Shown: positions 47,401 to 58,455 of the stretch, in pieces
Numbering within the stretch: the first letter of the stretch is position 1
Layout: every line of letters starts with the position of its first letter
NCBI RefSeq assembly: GCF_001411555.2
Contig: NC_049906.1
Coordinates: 500,781-564,780, forward strand
DNA from: Juglans regia
Taxonomy: Eukaryota; Streptophyta; Magnoliopsida; Fagales; Juglandaceae
Reading direction: 5' to 3'
Length of the DNA stretch: 64,000 nt
The notes under the pieces: model-generated
Told to the model about the DNA's origin: nothing
Databases searched by the model: none
The model's input: the letters and a program-made list of their open reading frames with translations, nothing else
Program-made: the position numbers and the translations under genes

Positions 47401-48202
47401 AAACATAAATACTTAGACCAATATTCAAGTATAACATTAACGACAATAAATACTATAAAAAATGATCACCTGGTTGCTCCATGGATATGGGTAGGCAGTT
47501 GGAGGAGGTCCCATCATTGGTATGGCAGAACTATACAAGGCAGCAGTATTTGAAACGGCAGCGGAACTACTCAAGGCAGCAATATTTGACGTGGCATCAG
47601 AGGTAGTGTTCCATGGGTGTTGCTGCAGTTTTTCATAAAAAATTTAAACATACATAATTAGAGGAAATATTGAAGTTCAGAAAATTAAAGCACACTAACT
47701 GCAATAAATATTTCAAGAAATTATCACCTGGTTGCTCCATAGATATGGGTAGGCAGTTGGAGGAGGTCTCATCATTGGTATGGCGGCACTTGACGTGGCA
47801 GCAGCAGTAGAGCTCCATGGGTCTTGCTGCAGTTCTCCCAAAAAAATTTAAAAATAAATAATAAGAGGCAATATTCAAGTTCATAACATAAAGCCCATGA
47901 ACTACTTTACCATCTAACAATCACCTGGTTACTTCATGGATATGGGCTGGCACTTGGAGGAGGCACAAAAGGTGGTAACCACGCATGAGGCACTGGCCCG
48001 TAGTAACTTGGCATGTAATTTGGATACAGTGGTCTTGATATGTCCTAACATATAGCAACATAATGTTAATCAACACCAGTGGACAATGACTACGGCTTAA
48101 AATAAACATACGCCAATTGTTGAAAGAGGTTTAAAATACCTGCGTTGATGGATTGGTGATAGGACTTGTTATGCGGGATGCATCTTCTTTCTCTTTCTCC
48201 AT
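44460..48202 (-). pseudogene. FAR1-related / MULE transposase-like protein, three lesions
   Basis: Minus-strand exons, all phase 0 where checked: 48202-48140, 48044-47925, 47826-47728, 47622-47470, 47373-47197, 47106-44892, from 44792 to about 44630, and 44528-44460. The first five code a Pro/Ser-rich, low-complexity N-terminus (MEKEKEDASRITSP). The large exon carries the FAR1 DNA-binding domain (KPGMRFESENELMNYYKHYG), the MULE transposase domain with its acidic residues kept (TFDTTY, ITDQDRAMKNA, HSESMN) and a SWIM zinc finger (CVCGLFEMRGIICRHIL). A Lys-rich tail follows. Lesions: a TGA at 47934-47936 where sister exons have Trp; a frameshift near 46544 (two bases appear lost between HALV and SEAGG); and a TAG at 45234-45236 before RPETVRYKRIL. 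FRS proteins are domesticated Mutator transposases that act as nuclear regulators. This one lies in an apparent element, so it may be its transposase. Closest in memory: FRS5-like. Confidence 0.85.
47470..48044 (-). repeat. Tandemly multiplied Pro-rich exon-intron unit
   Basis: Three successive exons (47925-48044, 47728-47826, 47470-47622) all end in a copy of PPPTAYPYPWSNQ or a close variant, right before the same CAG|GTGAT donor. The introns after them are also alike (they share aatattcaagtt-like and acataaat words). A fourth exon (47197-47373) keeps the QHPW start of the unit but has a different end. Units are about 200-260 bases. Lengths of the exons stay multiples of three (120, 99, 153, 177). 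Confidence 0.85.
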
Positions 48203-48480
48203 TTACCTCAACAACGAAATCAAGTGGATCTTACTTTTTACGTAAATACTGCAGCAACACTGAATGCAGCTTTTTACAATAAATCTTTATACAAATCTGC
48301 AGCAACATATATACACAATCAAGTTGGACACTCAACATTTTTTCACTCGACATTTTTTGAGGAAAAAATATTACAATCAAGTTGGTCATTTTTTAAAAAC
48401 CAGCCAAGCTTATGTTGGCAAAAAAAGTGTAGTTGGAAATCCATTTCCTGAGTTGCAATGATGTTGGTTGAGAATATATT

Positions 48481-48734
48481 GGTGCACTTTTCTAGAATTC
48501 ATTGATTTCACTTCGTGATTGAAAGGATACAAAATTTTAAAGAAGTGAACTTTAATTAGAATGGTTGAATAGTCAATGGCCAAGAGAATGCATGTATGTG
48601 AATGTATAGGTGCACTTTTCTAGAATTCATTGATTTCACTTTGATTGAAAGGATACAAAATTTTAAAGAAGTGAACTTTAATTAGAATGGTTGAATAGTC
48701 AATGGCCAAGAGAAGGCATGTATGTGAATGTATA
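48481..48734. repeat. Tandem duplication, 128 and 126 bases
   Basis: Both copies begin GGTGCACTTTTCTAGAATTC. They differ by two missing bases (cttcgtgattg against ctttgattg) and about one substitution, so the event is recent. Confidence 0.95.
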
Positions 48735-49387
48735 GGTTATAGCAACTCACACATGGCCCCATCAGTACCATAAATCTTTCTGGGTTCACTTTATAATCTG
48801 GGTGTGTTACGTTAGGATCTTATAATTAAAGGGAAAAACAACTTAAAAATATAATAAGGCATTGCCATTGCCACATATTAAGGCATCACCAACGCAAATA
48901 ACAAATTCCACAACAATAAAGGCCTATCGTGTATATGTAAAGACAAGCAATTTCGTGAATTATGGAACTGTACTCTGTGGCCTTTTTGTAAACAATTGGT
49001 GTGCTGCTGTTTTCTTTACCACAAAATAAAAAGTCTAAAATACTATAATAAAATATAATGAGTTTGAAATTGAAAGGAAGATTATTACCAGGTTCGCAGC
49101 AACTGGGCAGCATAGATCTCCTTCTATTTTCTCACTACTTTGAAAAATCTGTTTTTCTCAATGTTAGTAGAACTGGGCAGCAAAATATGTTGTTCTACTA
49201 AACTGGGCAGTGCCGAAAAGCATATTTTCGTTCGTTCGTGGTTACCAGTTCAGTCGAAAAGCATATTGATGAGAGGAGGAGTGCCGAAATTGTTAATCAA
49301 CACTATTTTCGCAATCGACGAGAGGGGACGAAAATCACGCATCGAAAATCTCAGTTCTCCCGCTCGTTCTCTCATTCTCAGCCCTTT

Positions 49388-49440
49388 TCTTCTTCTTCTT
49401 CTTCTTCTTCTTCTTCTTCTTCTTTTTTTTTTTTTTTTTT
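49388..49440. repeat. (TTC)n microsatellite with poly-T
   Basis: About twelve TTC units followed by about eighteen T, in the right arm of the MULE. Confidence 0.95.
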
Positions 49441-49529
49441 ATATTTAAATAAGATTGCCGACATGGCATTTTGCCACGTCAATGGTGTCCGCGCGCAGGC
49501 ATGGCCTTGTGCCTGCCTGTAGCAGGACT

Positions 49530-50059
49530 TTTTAAAAAAACTACTAGTTCATACTTCACATGGATTTAGTTTTTAATTGAATAAATATATTAGTCATATA
49601 CTTGTTTTTACCAGAAAATATTTAAGGGATTTAATATATATTACCAAGTAATAAATTATGGCTAGACTTGTTTTATAAATTGAGTTTAGCAACTTATCTA
49701 ACAGATTAGTATTAAGCCTAAATTAAGCTACTTAGTATATTTCAAAGATTAAAGGTGATATTAGTATTTAAATAATTGTATGATATCAGTATTTATTAAT
49801 AATAGTATATAACTGAATATTTTATTAGATTAATTTTCTAATATGTAGTTAATTACGTAGAATGTTACGACACGTTTGTGACGATTCGTACTTCGTATAG
49901 GTGTCGAGCTATGAAGTGAAATTCAGGAGGTAGTGCAAGAGATGAGTAGATCACAAATAGCCAATTCAATCTGTGCCAAGAAATGTCATGTAATCTAACG
50001 TCGCATGTAAACAATCTTAAATTCAAGTGCAGTTAAGATCATATCAGTTTAATCAGATG
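49530..50059. other. Intergenic DNA
   Basis: AT-rich, with no coding or structural signal that I can support. Confidence 0.5.
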
Positions 50060-50457
50060 ACCATTCATGTGGTAGTTACTATTTATTTTGAAGTATTGCA
50101 CTTGTTTGACTCGGTCCAAGCATTGCATATATTCGGCCCATGCACTTGTTCGACCCGACCCAAGGGTTGCACTTATTCGGCCCAAGCATCATGTCTCTTT
50201 AGCCCAAGCAGTGTGCCTCTTTGGATGGGCCTTGGGCTTGGCCCACATGCACCCCTTGGGCTATCCCATGCCTTGTTAAAATTAAATCATCTAAGTGTAG
50301 CTATGGAGTTTTGAACTCATTCCCTTCCATTTGAAACAACACACCCTTACCACTGAAGCAATGTATATCTTTGTGGTAGCGGTTCATGAAAATAAATAAT
50401 AACACACATTCATTAAATTCACACATTTAATATCACAATCTTCAATATAAATATAAT
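50060..50457 (-). mobile_element. LTR fragment related to the Copia LTR at 32221-32921
   Basis: Clear similarity to 32515-32921, including ttgggcttggccca, ccttgggc.atcccatgcc, tggagttttgaactcattc and the end aatataaatataa(c/t)a. Its right end lines up with the LTR end at 32921. No Copia coding sequence adjoins it, so it is a solo or truncated LTR. The left border is approximate. Confidence 0.7.
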
Positions 50458-51427
50458 ACCAGATCAGTTACTGTTTCAAGATTGTTGTGAACGAAAATCA
50501 TTCGATTTCCTGATTACCCCATGCCCATTCCGAGCTGGAGTGCGTGCATTTACTAATCATGTGAGTGCATGTGTGTAAAGAATGGCATATGCAACTTGGC
50601 ATGCAAACAATACTGTGTGTGCGTAGCTATTATCATGCTCGATCGATCTCATGATGGAGAAGCCTTATATATATGTGATCATCTTCATCAATGTCAACTC
50701 TTTTCATTGGGGCTCCACTCACCTTCTCAGGCTATACAATGAATACAATATTTAGGTTGGTATCAATTGAATAGGCTTTCACAACTGTGTTTCTATATAA
50801 CTTGGTCCCAAATTAGCCTCATTGAGCTAATTAACGTTATTCAATCCCTTATGGCACCTTAAAATGTGTACCTTTAGTTGCCGGCCCTGCACGCCTTTGT
50901 CATTCCATTAATACCTTAGGTATTACTCAATCAAATTATTGGTTGGAACAAATTAATTCAATTGGATTAATCAATTCTTTCCTGCAGTATTGTGTAGTCC
51001 TGATGTACAAATGAAGTATCGTTGATGGAATATTATAAATCTGTCCCCCTCAATTATTGTTGATGCTATTGGTAAAACCACTTATGCAATACACAACATA
51101 CTTGGTCTCGTAGAAGAAAGACCTTCCTTTAGGCAGCTTGTAATCCAAGTTGTGTGCAATTGAAAATATATGTGTACACACACACATGAATATGATCAGA
51201 TTGGTATCGGTTGAAACTTGAATCAGCCTTCATGACAAGTCATGTCTTTCTAACTAGAAAGGACAAAGTTGTTTTCTTCATCCGTCTTAGATTAGCTCCA
51301 ATGGGTTATTTAATTTGCATTTATAATTGACAAATATATAATAAATTTTCCAAAAGCCTTCACCATTTGATTATATGTAAAGGAAATGTAAAATATATTT
51401 TTGCTACAGTACCATCACATATGTGCA
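50458..51427. other. Intergenic DNA
   Basis: AT-rich sequence with no supported gene or repeat apart from short CA and TA runs. Confidence 0.5.
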
Positions 51428-53155
51428 TATAGAGTTTGAACAAATTTGAATAAGTCTCACCATTCCCTAATTTGGTGGATGTGGACTTCTATTTATAATG
51501 ATAGGAGTTTGTTACAATTGATAATTACAAGATAAATACACTTGAACATCTGAGATTTAAAGTATATATAACAAATACATTTGAAATTTAAAATATAAAA
51601 AATAGTATCTTAAGTATAACATATTTTATCTTGCAGACTTGGAGTTATCGTATTGTTGTGTAGATGAGGTGCTGGTATGAGTTTGTGTGTTGTTGGAGTC
51701 ATTCTTGTGATTTGAGTTTTCAATGGTTGTCTTGTTACGCCCTCGCAATTCCAACAGTAAGGGACAGATGTTGACATTGTGACAAAGAAGGAAAAATCGA
51801 GCAGAAGAAAGTGGCTTGGTAAGGGTATTTGCGTGTTGATCACGATTGGAGAGGAAACGAACATGTATTTGTTTATAAGCAACCTTGTCGCGTACAAAAT
51901 TGTAGTCAAGCTCAATGTGTTTTGTCCGTGCATGAAAGGCGGGGTTGGTCGTGAGATAAGTTGCACCAATGTTGTCACAAGGTTGGAGGTGTTGCCAAAG
52001 AGAGACCTAATTCAGACATGAGATGCTACAACTAGGTGAGCTCGATTGTTGTGTTTGCCAGGGCTTTATACTCTGCTTCAGTGCTTGATCGAGAGACAGT
52101 GAGTTGCTTTCGAGAACTCCATGAGATAATGTTGTTGCCAACGTAAACACAATAACCACTGGTGCATTTGCGATCATCAGGACAACTGGCATAGTTTGCA
52201 TTCGAAAATGCAGTGAGTGTGGTTGTTGAGCTGCTCCTGATCAGTAAGCCAAATGAGATGGTTTGTTTGAGTTACTTGAGGATGCGTTTAATAGTTGTCC
52301 AATGATCAGCACGAGGGCTTTGCATGTATTGACAAACTTTATTGACTGCAAATGATACATTTGGATGTATTAAAGCAAGATATTGAAGAGAGCTAATTGT
52401 GCTGCGATAAAGAGTTGCATCCGAGAGAGAATGACCATCTTTTGCCGTGATCTTGGAAGATGTAGATATTGGTATTGATACTGGTTTGACCATTAGCATG
52501 CTTGTATGGTCTAGAAGATTATGGATATATTGATGCTGAGACAAAAAGGATCATGCACGGGACTCGCCTCAACACCAAGAAAGTAGTGCATGTCATTAAG
52601 GTCTTTGATTGCAAATTCAGATTGAAGGTTGGTGATGATGGACTGAACCGCTGGAGGAGAAGAACTTGAAACAAATAGGGAGGGATCATATTTGTAGCAC
52701 GTAAAACCAAGGGCAATGAGTTGGGAGCTGAGGCATGAATACCATGTCCATGGAGCTTGCTGTAAGCCATATATAGCTCTTTCCAATTTACAGACATAGT
52801 GAGGACGAGTTGCATTAGAGAAACCTGGCTCTAACATTATATAGAGTTTAAATTGATTTGAAAAAGTCTCACCATTCCTGATTTGGTGGAGGTGCACTTC
52901 TATTTATAATGATAAGAGTTTGTTACAATTGATTATGACACTGAGAGATAAGTAGTACACTTGAACATTTGAAATTTAAAGTATGATAAATACATTTGAA
53001 ATTTAAAATATAATAAATAGTATCTCAAGTATGACAGATTTTATGATCTTGCAGACTTGGAGTTATTGGGTTGTTGTGTAGGTGAGGTGCTAGTAGGAGT
53101 TCGTGTTGCCGGAGTCCTTATTGTGATATAAGTTGTCAAAGGTTGTCTTGATAGT
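51428..53155 (-). mobile_element. Internally deleted Copia retrotransposon
   Basis: Two direct repeats of about 305-320 bases (about 51428-51733 and 52838-53155) flank a piece of Copia polyprotein on the minus strand. Shared words include agtctcaccattcc, ggagtttgttacaattgat, acatttgaaatttaaaatata and gcagacttggagtta. Each repeat has a TATA-like box on the minus strand (TATAAATAGAAG). In the right repeat the LTR-like sequence runs directly into reverse transcriptase sequence at about 52838, so gag, protease, integrase and the first part of the reverse transcriptase are missing. The repeats also contain the last codons of the polyprotein, so the exact LTR limits are uncertain. Confidence 0.65.
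51735..52897 (-). pseudogene. Copia reverse transcriptase / RNase H fragment
   Basis: On the minus strand: reverse transcriptase (LEPGF, then VCKLERAIYGLQQAPWTWY and LSSQLIALGF; 52897-52520), connection (YRSTISSLQYLALIHPNVSF; 52544-52272) and RNase H (YVGNNIISWSSRKQ, SRSSTEAEYKALA, TNPAFHARTKHIELDYNFVR; about 52200-51735). The YVDD active site region is deleted or altered between ..SPPAVQSII and the following block. Frames change between blocks, so it is not functional. Confidence 0.8.
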
Positions 53156-54163
53156 GCATTAATGCTATTCATCAATGCATTTGTTAGGTCGTACGTTTCT
53201 CTCTCATTGTTTGTTATTTCTCTCAGTTTCTCTTTCTTTCTTCATGTTTATCTCTATCCATCTGTTTATTTCTCTTTTTCTTTGATGAATAGAGAAGTAT
53301 ATAATATGGATATAATCATTGCAGATTGAAATATAGATAAATAAATGGGAATGCTCTTATAATGATATCATGATTGCAATGATATCAAGACTATATATGC
53401 CGATCGAGCAACTTATATACAGTGAAGATTGAAGAAGATACACGCCCCACGCACACATATATACATGATACATGTATAGAGAACACACACACACACACAC
53501 ACACATATCATAAGTACACATGCAACTGCAGCTTTCTATATATGTAATTACCCATGCAAGGGTTATTAATAATACCCCATTCGTATAATTTGGATGACGA
53601 GTATATATATACGTATAATAAGTGGCGCGCAAATTTAATTTGATGAAGAGAAATCCGTGAGGCTCAGCAAATGCAGTGCTGAACCAAGATCTAATTAGGT
53701 CCAAGGTGGATTTGAATTAGAAACGTCGGGCGTCTTGGTACGTAGTAGATGATGATCTATTTGTAGTTGGTCAAAAAAAAAAAAAAGAAGCAACCCATGT
53801 GAAACCAAAAATAGTAAATAGTATCTTGCAAACAGAAAAAAAAGAACCACCCAAAAACAGTAATCTTTCTACGGTCCTTCGTTACCCTCTCTGACGTTAG
53901 GTAGGGCTGATGAAAGTGTTAGTAGTGGTAGACGTACGAAGCTCAGAGTCACTGCGCCTTCAGAATCTCAATACCAAAGACTTTCTTTCGCTATCTCTCT
54001 GTCTCCCTCTCTCTCATACACACAACACACACTGATTAATGCAAAGAACCTTGGGTTTCATTACGCCGTTCGTCTTCATTCTATTTCAATCTCTCACACA
54101 ACGGAAAATAGAGGCACTAATTACTAGACCTTAATCTTACCTAAAGATTAAACTCCAAGTGTA
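53156..54163. other. Intergenic DNA / 3' flank of the WIP gene
   Basis: It contains a CA array (53483-53504) and CT-rich DNA at 53990-54020. No supported gene. The last bases (about 54050-54163) are the 3' untranslated region of the minus-strand WIP gene. Confidence 0.5.
53483..53504. repeat. (AC)11 microsatellite
   Basis: An uninterrupted dinucleotide run. Confidence 0.95.
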
Positions 54164-54750
54164 TTACCAAAAGAAAACAGACCCATGACCTCCATTTTCA
54201 ATGTCTTCGTCATCCTTAGCTTCTTCTTCTTCTTCACCCTCACACAGCTGATCCATAGAGTGCGGAGCGTGACCTTCTCCAAATGCCCTAACATGGTCCT
54301 TAAGGGACCTCTTGTGTTTGAAGTTAGAACTACAAATACAAAACCAGAGCTTCCCACAATTCTTCTCGTGGGTCTTCCAATCCCCTCGGATAGCGAATGC
54401 TTTTCCACATTTTCTGCACCCGTATGGTTTGGCTCCGTGCATTCGCTTGTAATGAGTCTGCAGGGTCCGGAAATCTTTCAATGGCTTTGACCTTGGTTGC
54501 TTTATATTGTTCTTGCAACCCTCAGCACAACAATAGCATGGCAGTCTCAGTATGGAAGAAGACGGTTTCGACCCTCTCAAAGATTCTGGGCCCTTCCGGT
54601 ATTGTGATCCATGCCCCCACATATGCATCTAAATCTCATATACACACACACAAAAAATAAAGGAAAAAAGATAATTTGACACAACCAATTAGGGAACGCA
54701 ATAAGATGGACGTAATGCATATATAATCCACGTCGACAGTGAAAACTGAA

Positions 54751-54786
<36 letters not shown>

Positions 54787-55241
54787 CATATGCGATATTT
54801 AACAAGAAATTATAACGCGTACAGTAACCATAAATCTATTGTTTATATCTTTCTAACCTGCATGTTGTTGTATCTGTTGAATGTTTTGTTGCAGACAGTG
54901 CATGAGAACTGTGCTGGGCCAGCAAGGATCTGTGCGGGAGAAGGAATCCAGTATTGGCCTACAGCAGGTGCAGCGATGTCATTAGGGTTGCTAGAACTGG
55001 ATCCAGATGGAGGACCAACGTGAAGGGCTACTGATACATCACCCTGATCATGAGGACTAGAAGATGTAGTTTGGTGACGCACAGTGTGGTTAGAGGCCGA
55101 GGGAATATAGATTGGATTCTTCCGGATGTGTACGTCAGGAGCTGGTCCAAGAGAAAGAAAAATGCAATTTTCATCAGCTTCCAAACTTGCACTCTCAGTA
55201 GTACTAAAGGATGTGCAGGCCGTGAAGGAGGGAGTTTGCAT
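54164..55241 (-). CDS. WIP-domain C2H2 zinc finger transcription factor (DOT5/WIP6-like)
   Basis: Two exons on the minus strand, 55241-54858 (128 codons) and 54628-54164 (154 codons plus stop), give 282 residues. The GT donor and AG acceptor fall exactly at the conserved [13 protein letters not shown] junction of the family. The N-terminal half is Ser/Thr-rich with FLSLGPA and [11 protein letters not shown]-like Leu motifs. The WIP tripeptide is at 98-100 ([11 protein letters not shown]). Four zinc fingers follow: CTVCNKTF from 114, [29 protein letters not shown] and [16 protein letters not shown]. An acidic tail ([16 protein letters not shown]) and SVFFW end the protein. WIP proteins are nuclear regulators of cell fate (seed coat, transmitting tract, root cap, veins). 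[12 protein letters not shown] and the acidic tail recall DOT5/WIP6, but the paralogue is not certain. The intron (54629-54857) holds a TA array. Confidence 0.93.
54754..54784. repeat. (AT)n microsatellite in the WIP gene intron
   Basis: An uninterrupted run of about 31 bases inside the 229-base intron. Confidence 0.95.
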
Positions 55242-58200
55242 GATGATGTTGATGCTGATATGTGAAAGAGAGAGAGAGAGGCCAGGGATTGATTATGGCC
55301 TTTGGTGGAGGACGGAAAAGTCAATAAATTATAAACAACTGCTGTGCATATTGGGGTACATATGGTTATGTTTGGGGTTCAATAGGAAGATGTTTCTGTC
55401 CAGCTAGACAAGTGTCATTAATGGTATCGTGATTGCTTTTTTTTTTTTTTTTTTTTCAAGTGTCAACATTACAAATTATGTTAAGCAATTAGTATGGATC
55501 ATAAGTTCTTATATATTTAAGCTTATCTTTCGAAGTAAATTAATGAGCAATATCTGTTGATTCCAACTTAATTAATTAAGGGAGTTCTATATCGTTAATT
55601 ATTAGCTAGCACTTCAGCTAGCTTTTGATCTATCTTGTGCATGATATAATAAGTAAGCTTTTCACATTTTCTTTGGCTGTGTACGTAGCATATATACCTC
55701 AATCCATCTTAAACCAATTATTAATAACACCTATTACTTTTTAAATTTTTTTATAAAAAATTAAACCCATTCCAACCTATTTCATATATACATTCAAACA
55801 AAAATCTCAACATATTTATATTTAAATACATATAAATAGAATTTATAAAATACTATTATTCATAGATTAATTTAGATTATTTAAAATTATCTCAGCATCC
55901 AAACGCAACGAGGTTATGTCTTTCGATTTTATATGCGTTTAGATTAATCTTATAGCGTCTTTGTGCTTTTCTTGTGCGAGATTTTCTTTATCTTTTTACC
56001 ATATATAATTGTACCAAAGAGCTATAGCTACTATGGTCCAAAATCTTAGATAGGGACAAAAAGCAGCTCCTTTCATGTTGAGACCGCCACATTGATTGTA
56101 TTGTCTGTTTTGTTTTGGTAATCCATGCAGTTCAGTTTAGGGTTTGGGTATGATCGAGGGAGAGGCCGATTAGTGAATGTTTAATTTATACGTTGAGTTA
56201 GAGAGAAAGAGGGAGAGGATGAAGACAAACAGTACAATGAAAGCTATGGTTCTTTGCATGTATTGTGTGTACGAAGTGGCAGTTCGATTAATTATATATG
56301 TAAAGACCCTTTTTGGTCCCACTTTTTTCTAATAATTAAATCAGAAAGAGAGAGAAGAAGTCGCAAAGTGGTCAAGTGAAATCAGTGATTGCAGAAGGGC
56401 AGATATGCAGACAAGGGACAGTACAGTCACAGGCTTTACTGTTCATACCCTTTCATGGGGTCTTTGCCAATTGCCATAGATATCGCGGGGGAGAGGGATA
56501 TCGGTTTTGGGTTTTGGTGGTGACAAAATGTGGGGCCCAGAAAGGCAATTAATAAATAAATAAGAAGAAGATTTTTTCTATACAACCGAGGCTATATATG
56601 CAAAGCCTATATTTTTTTTTCAAACAAGTGTAATGTTACAAGATACAGGAGTAAAAAAGTTGGTTTCAATAATCATTTTAACTCCACTAATACAACATAA
56701 AATGAAAAAAAAAAACAAAAACTGATGTAGAGGTAGTGACTTGGCTCCCACCCATTTTTTATAAAAAGAAGCTATCTGAAATGGTTTTTCTACAGTTCAA
56801 AGATCGGATTGCAATACTATGACCAAAAGCTGCATTGGATTGTGTTGTTTAACACTTTGCTGATCTAGTTTGTTTGAAAGCAATTCTCACTTCCTCTTTC
56901 TCATGATCTTTTATTCGCAAAAATAGAAACGTAAGAAAATAGTAACCAGTAGATGTTTTGATAGATCGGGAGATAGTCTTCAATGGCAAGGCATATGGGA
57001 ATCACACGCCACTGTTGGTGAGAAGAAATGGGTTGGATATGCAAGATCTAAGGCCGCTGATCCTATTCTATTGTGCCTGGCTACAGAACGCGCACCGTTG
57101 CTTGGCGGTGCGTGAATCTTATGCACGGAATATAATTGAACTTCCATCAATCAAAATTATTATTACATTAAAAAAATAACTATGTATAAATTAATTTATT
57201 CCGTATAAAAATATAAATAAAAATATAGTAGAAAAAATTATTAGTGGCCAACCATGACCCTTCATTTTTTTAGCTTTTTAACTTGTTTGTTTTCATTAAA
57301 TTGTGTAAATTTAAGTAATTTATATATATATGCTCTAGCTAGTTATTTACCATATATGCACCTCCTTAAAATATTTTTAAAAATTTATCTTTTTGTTCAT
57401 TAAGTTTTTAATTTTATGAATTTTCTCCCTCGGATTCGATAAATTCTTTTAAAGAAAGAAAAAAGGGTTCGAACGAGTAAGGGATCTTCCTTGCACTGGT
57501 GGTGGTGGAAGCTGAGTAGATAATTACAGGACATAAATCCCCACCCAACTAGCACTAGCTAGTAATTAATTGGCTTGTTTGGATAAGCAAAACCTGCATG
57601 CACTTCCTGCTGTCCAGGAATTAAGCTCAAGCACAAGCACCTCAAAACCTAATCAATTAACAGCATCATTAATATTTAAAAAAAGAAAAATAAAAAGTTG
57701 CCTTTGTTTGGGTACTAAAGGAATTAACCGGGAAAGTCGAAGCTGGCTTGCTTGTTGGTATGTATATAGCAGCTAGCTAGCGGAGGCAAACAATACTGAG
57801 CGCATAGGATAGCGTACCAACACAAACACAAAGATTGCACGATTCCCGAGCTAGTTCTGCATGCAGCTAGTTTCGTTTCTCTTCTATCCACATGCATATG
57901 ACTTACTTGAGTTACTTCCTCTTATCTCATCTCTTTATCCGAACCAAAAGAGATAGTACTGATAGAGATTCACATACTGCATGGTTTACTGGGCAGAGAA
58001 GGAGAAGTAGTATATACTACTGTAGACGGAAAGCACGATAGCTAGTCTTTTGATCTTCCTATATAAATATACTTTTGTACCTAAAAGATCGATCGACCGT
58101 CGACAGAGATTCATGGTCGTGGAAATTATACATGAAGGCCAGTTTTGAGTGTGTTGATTGCTACTATATCCAAAAAGTCAGTATATGTGTGTGTGTGTGT

Positions 58201-58455
58201 GAGAATTAATGCTTTCACTTTTCACCAAAAGTTAAGTGAAAAAGACGGTAAAATGTTACAAAATATACGTATTCCAGTACTGTTAATTAATATTGTCACG
58301 GGACACTTTCTAAGGGTTAAGAGGGCCTCTGGATGAGCACACGAGAACCCGGTAGATGAGAATTAATATTATGAAAAAAAACAAATATTATGATCGAACA
58401 ACATATCCCATTAATGTCATTGCAGGACGTACAGTTTTGAAGAGCAATTTTCTGA
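55242..58455. other. Upstream region of the WIP gene and intergenic DNA
   Basis: The first few hundred bases are the promoter side of the minus-strand WIP gene, with a GA array at 55265-55280 and a TATAAT-like word at about 55329-55335. Further out it is AT-rich. A MITE-like right end (CATCCAAACGCAAC, 55893-55906) is visible without its partner. A GT array lies at 58186-58201. No other gene is supported. Confidence 0.5.

Larger units (their letters stand above)
40652..49529. mobile_element. Mutator-like element with two convergent genes and a captured CAX fragment
   Basis: The proposed borders are flanked by TTTTAAAAAA (40642-40651 and 49530-49539), which could be a 9-10 base target duplication but is low-complexity. 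About 45 bases in from each end lie inverted matching words: CGCGCGGAC then ACGTGG on the left (40686-40707), and the same words in the complement of the right end (49462-49495). The rest of the terminal repeats is poorly matched. The left gene (plus, 43173-43826) codes a GRF zinc finger protein; the right gene (minus, 44460-48202) codes a FAR1/MULE transposase-like protein. They converge on 43827-44459, as mudrA and mudrB do in MuDR. A piece of a CAX gene (41419-41700) sits in the left arm. Both arms next to the ends are leader-like, CT-rich DNA. Confidence 0.55.
48203..49529. other. Right arm of the MULE, upstream of the transposase-like gene
   Basis: No gene is seen. It contains a 126-128 base tandem duplication (48481-48734), three actgggcag words (49105-49211) and a TTC array with a poly-T (49388-49440). 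The stretch 49140-49390 is GC-richer and leader-like on the minus strand, and probably drives the minus-strand gene. Confidence 0.5.

Noticed and set aside
49388..49440. Run that could be read as a LINE or SINE tail
   Set aside because: It is a TTC microsatellite with poly-T and no retroelement body or target duplication on either side.
54739..55023. Plus-strand reading frame overlapping the WIP gene
   Set aside because: It is made of the TA array and the antisense of WIP exon 1.
56958..57179. Frame of 73 residues
   Set aside because: No recognisable motif and AT-rich surroundings without splice or promoter signals.
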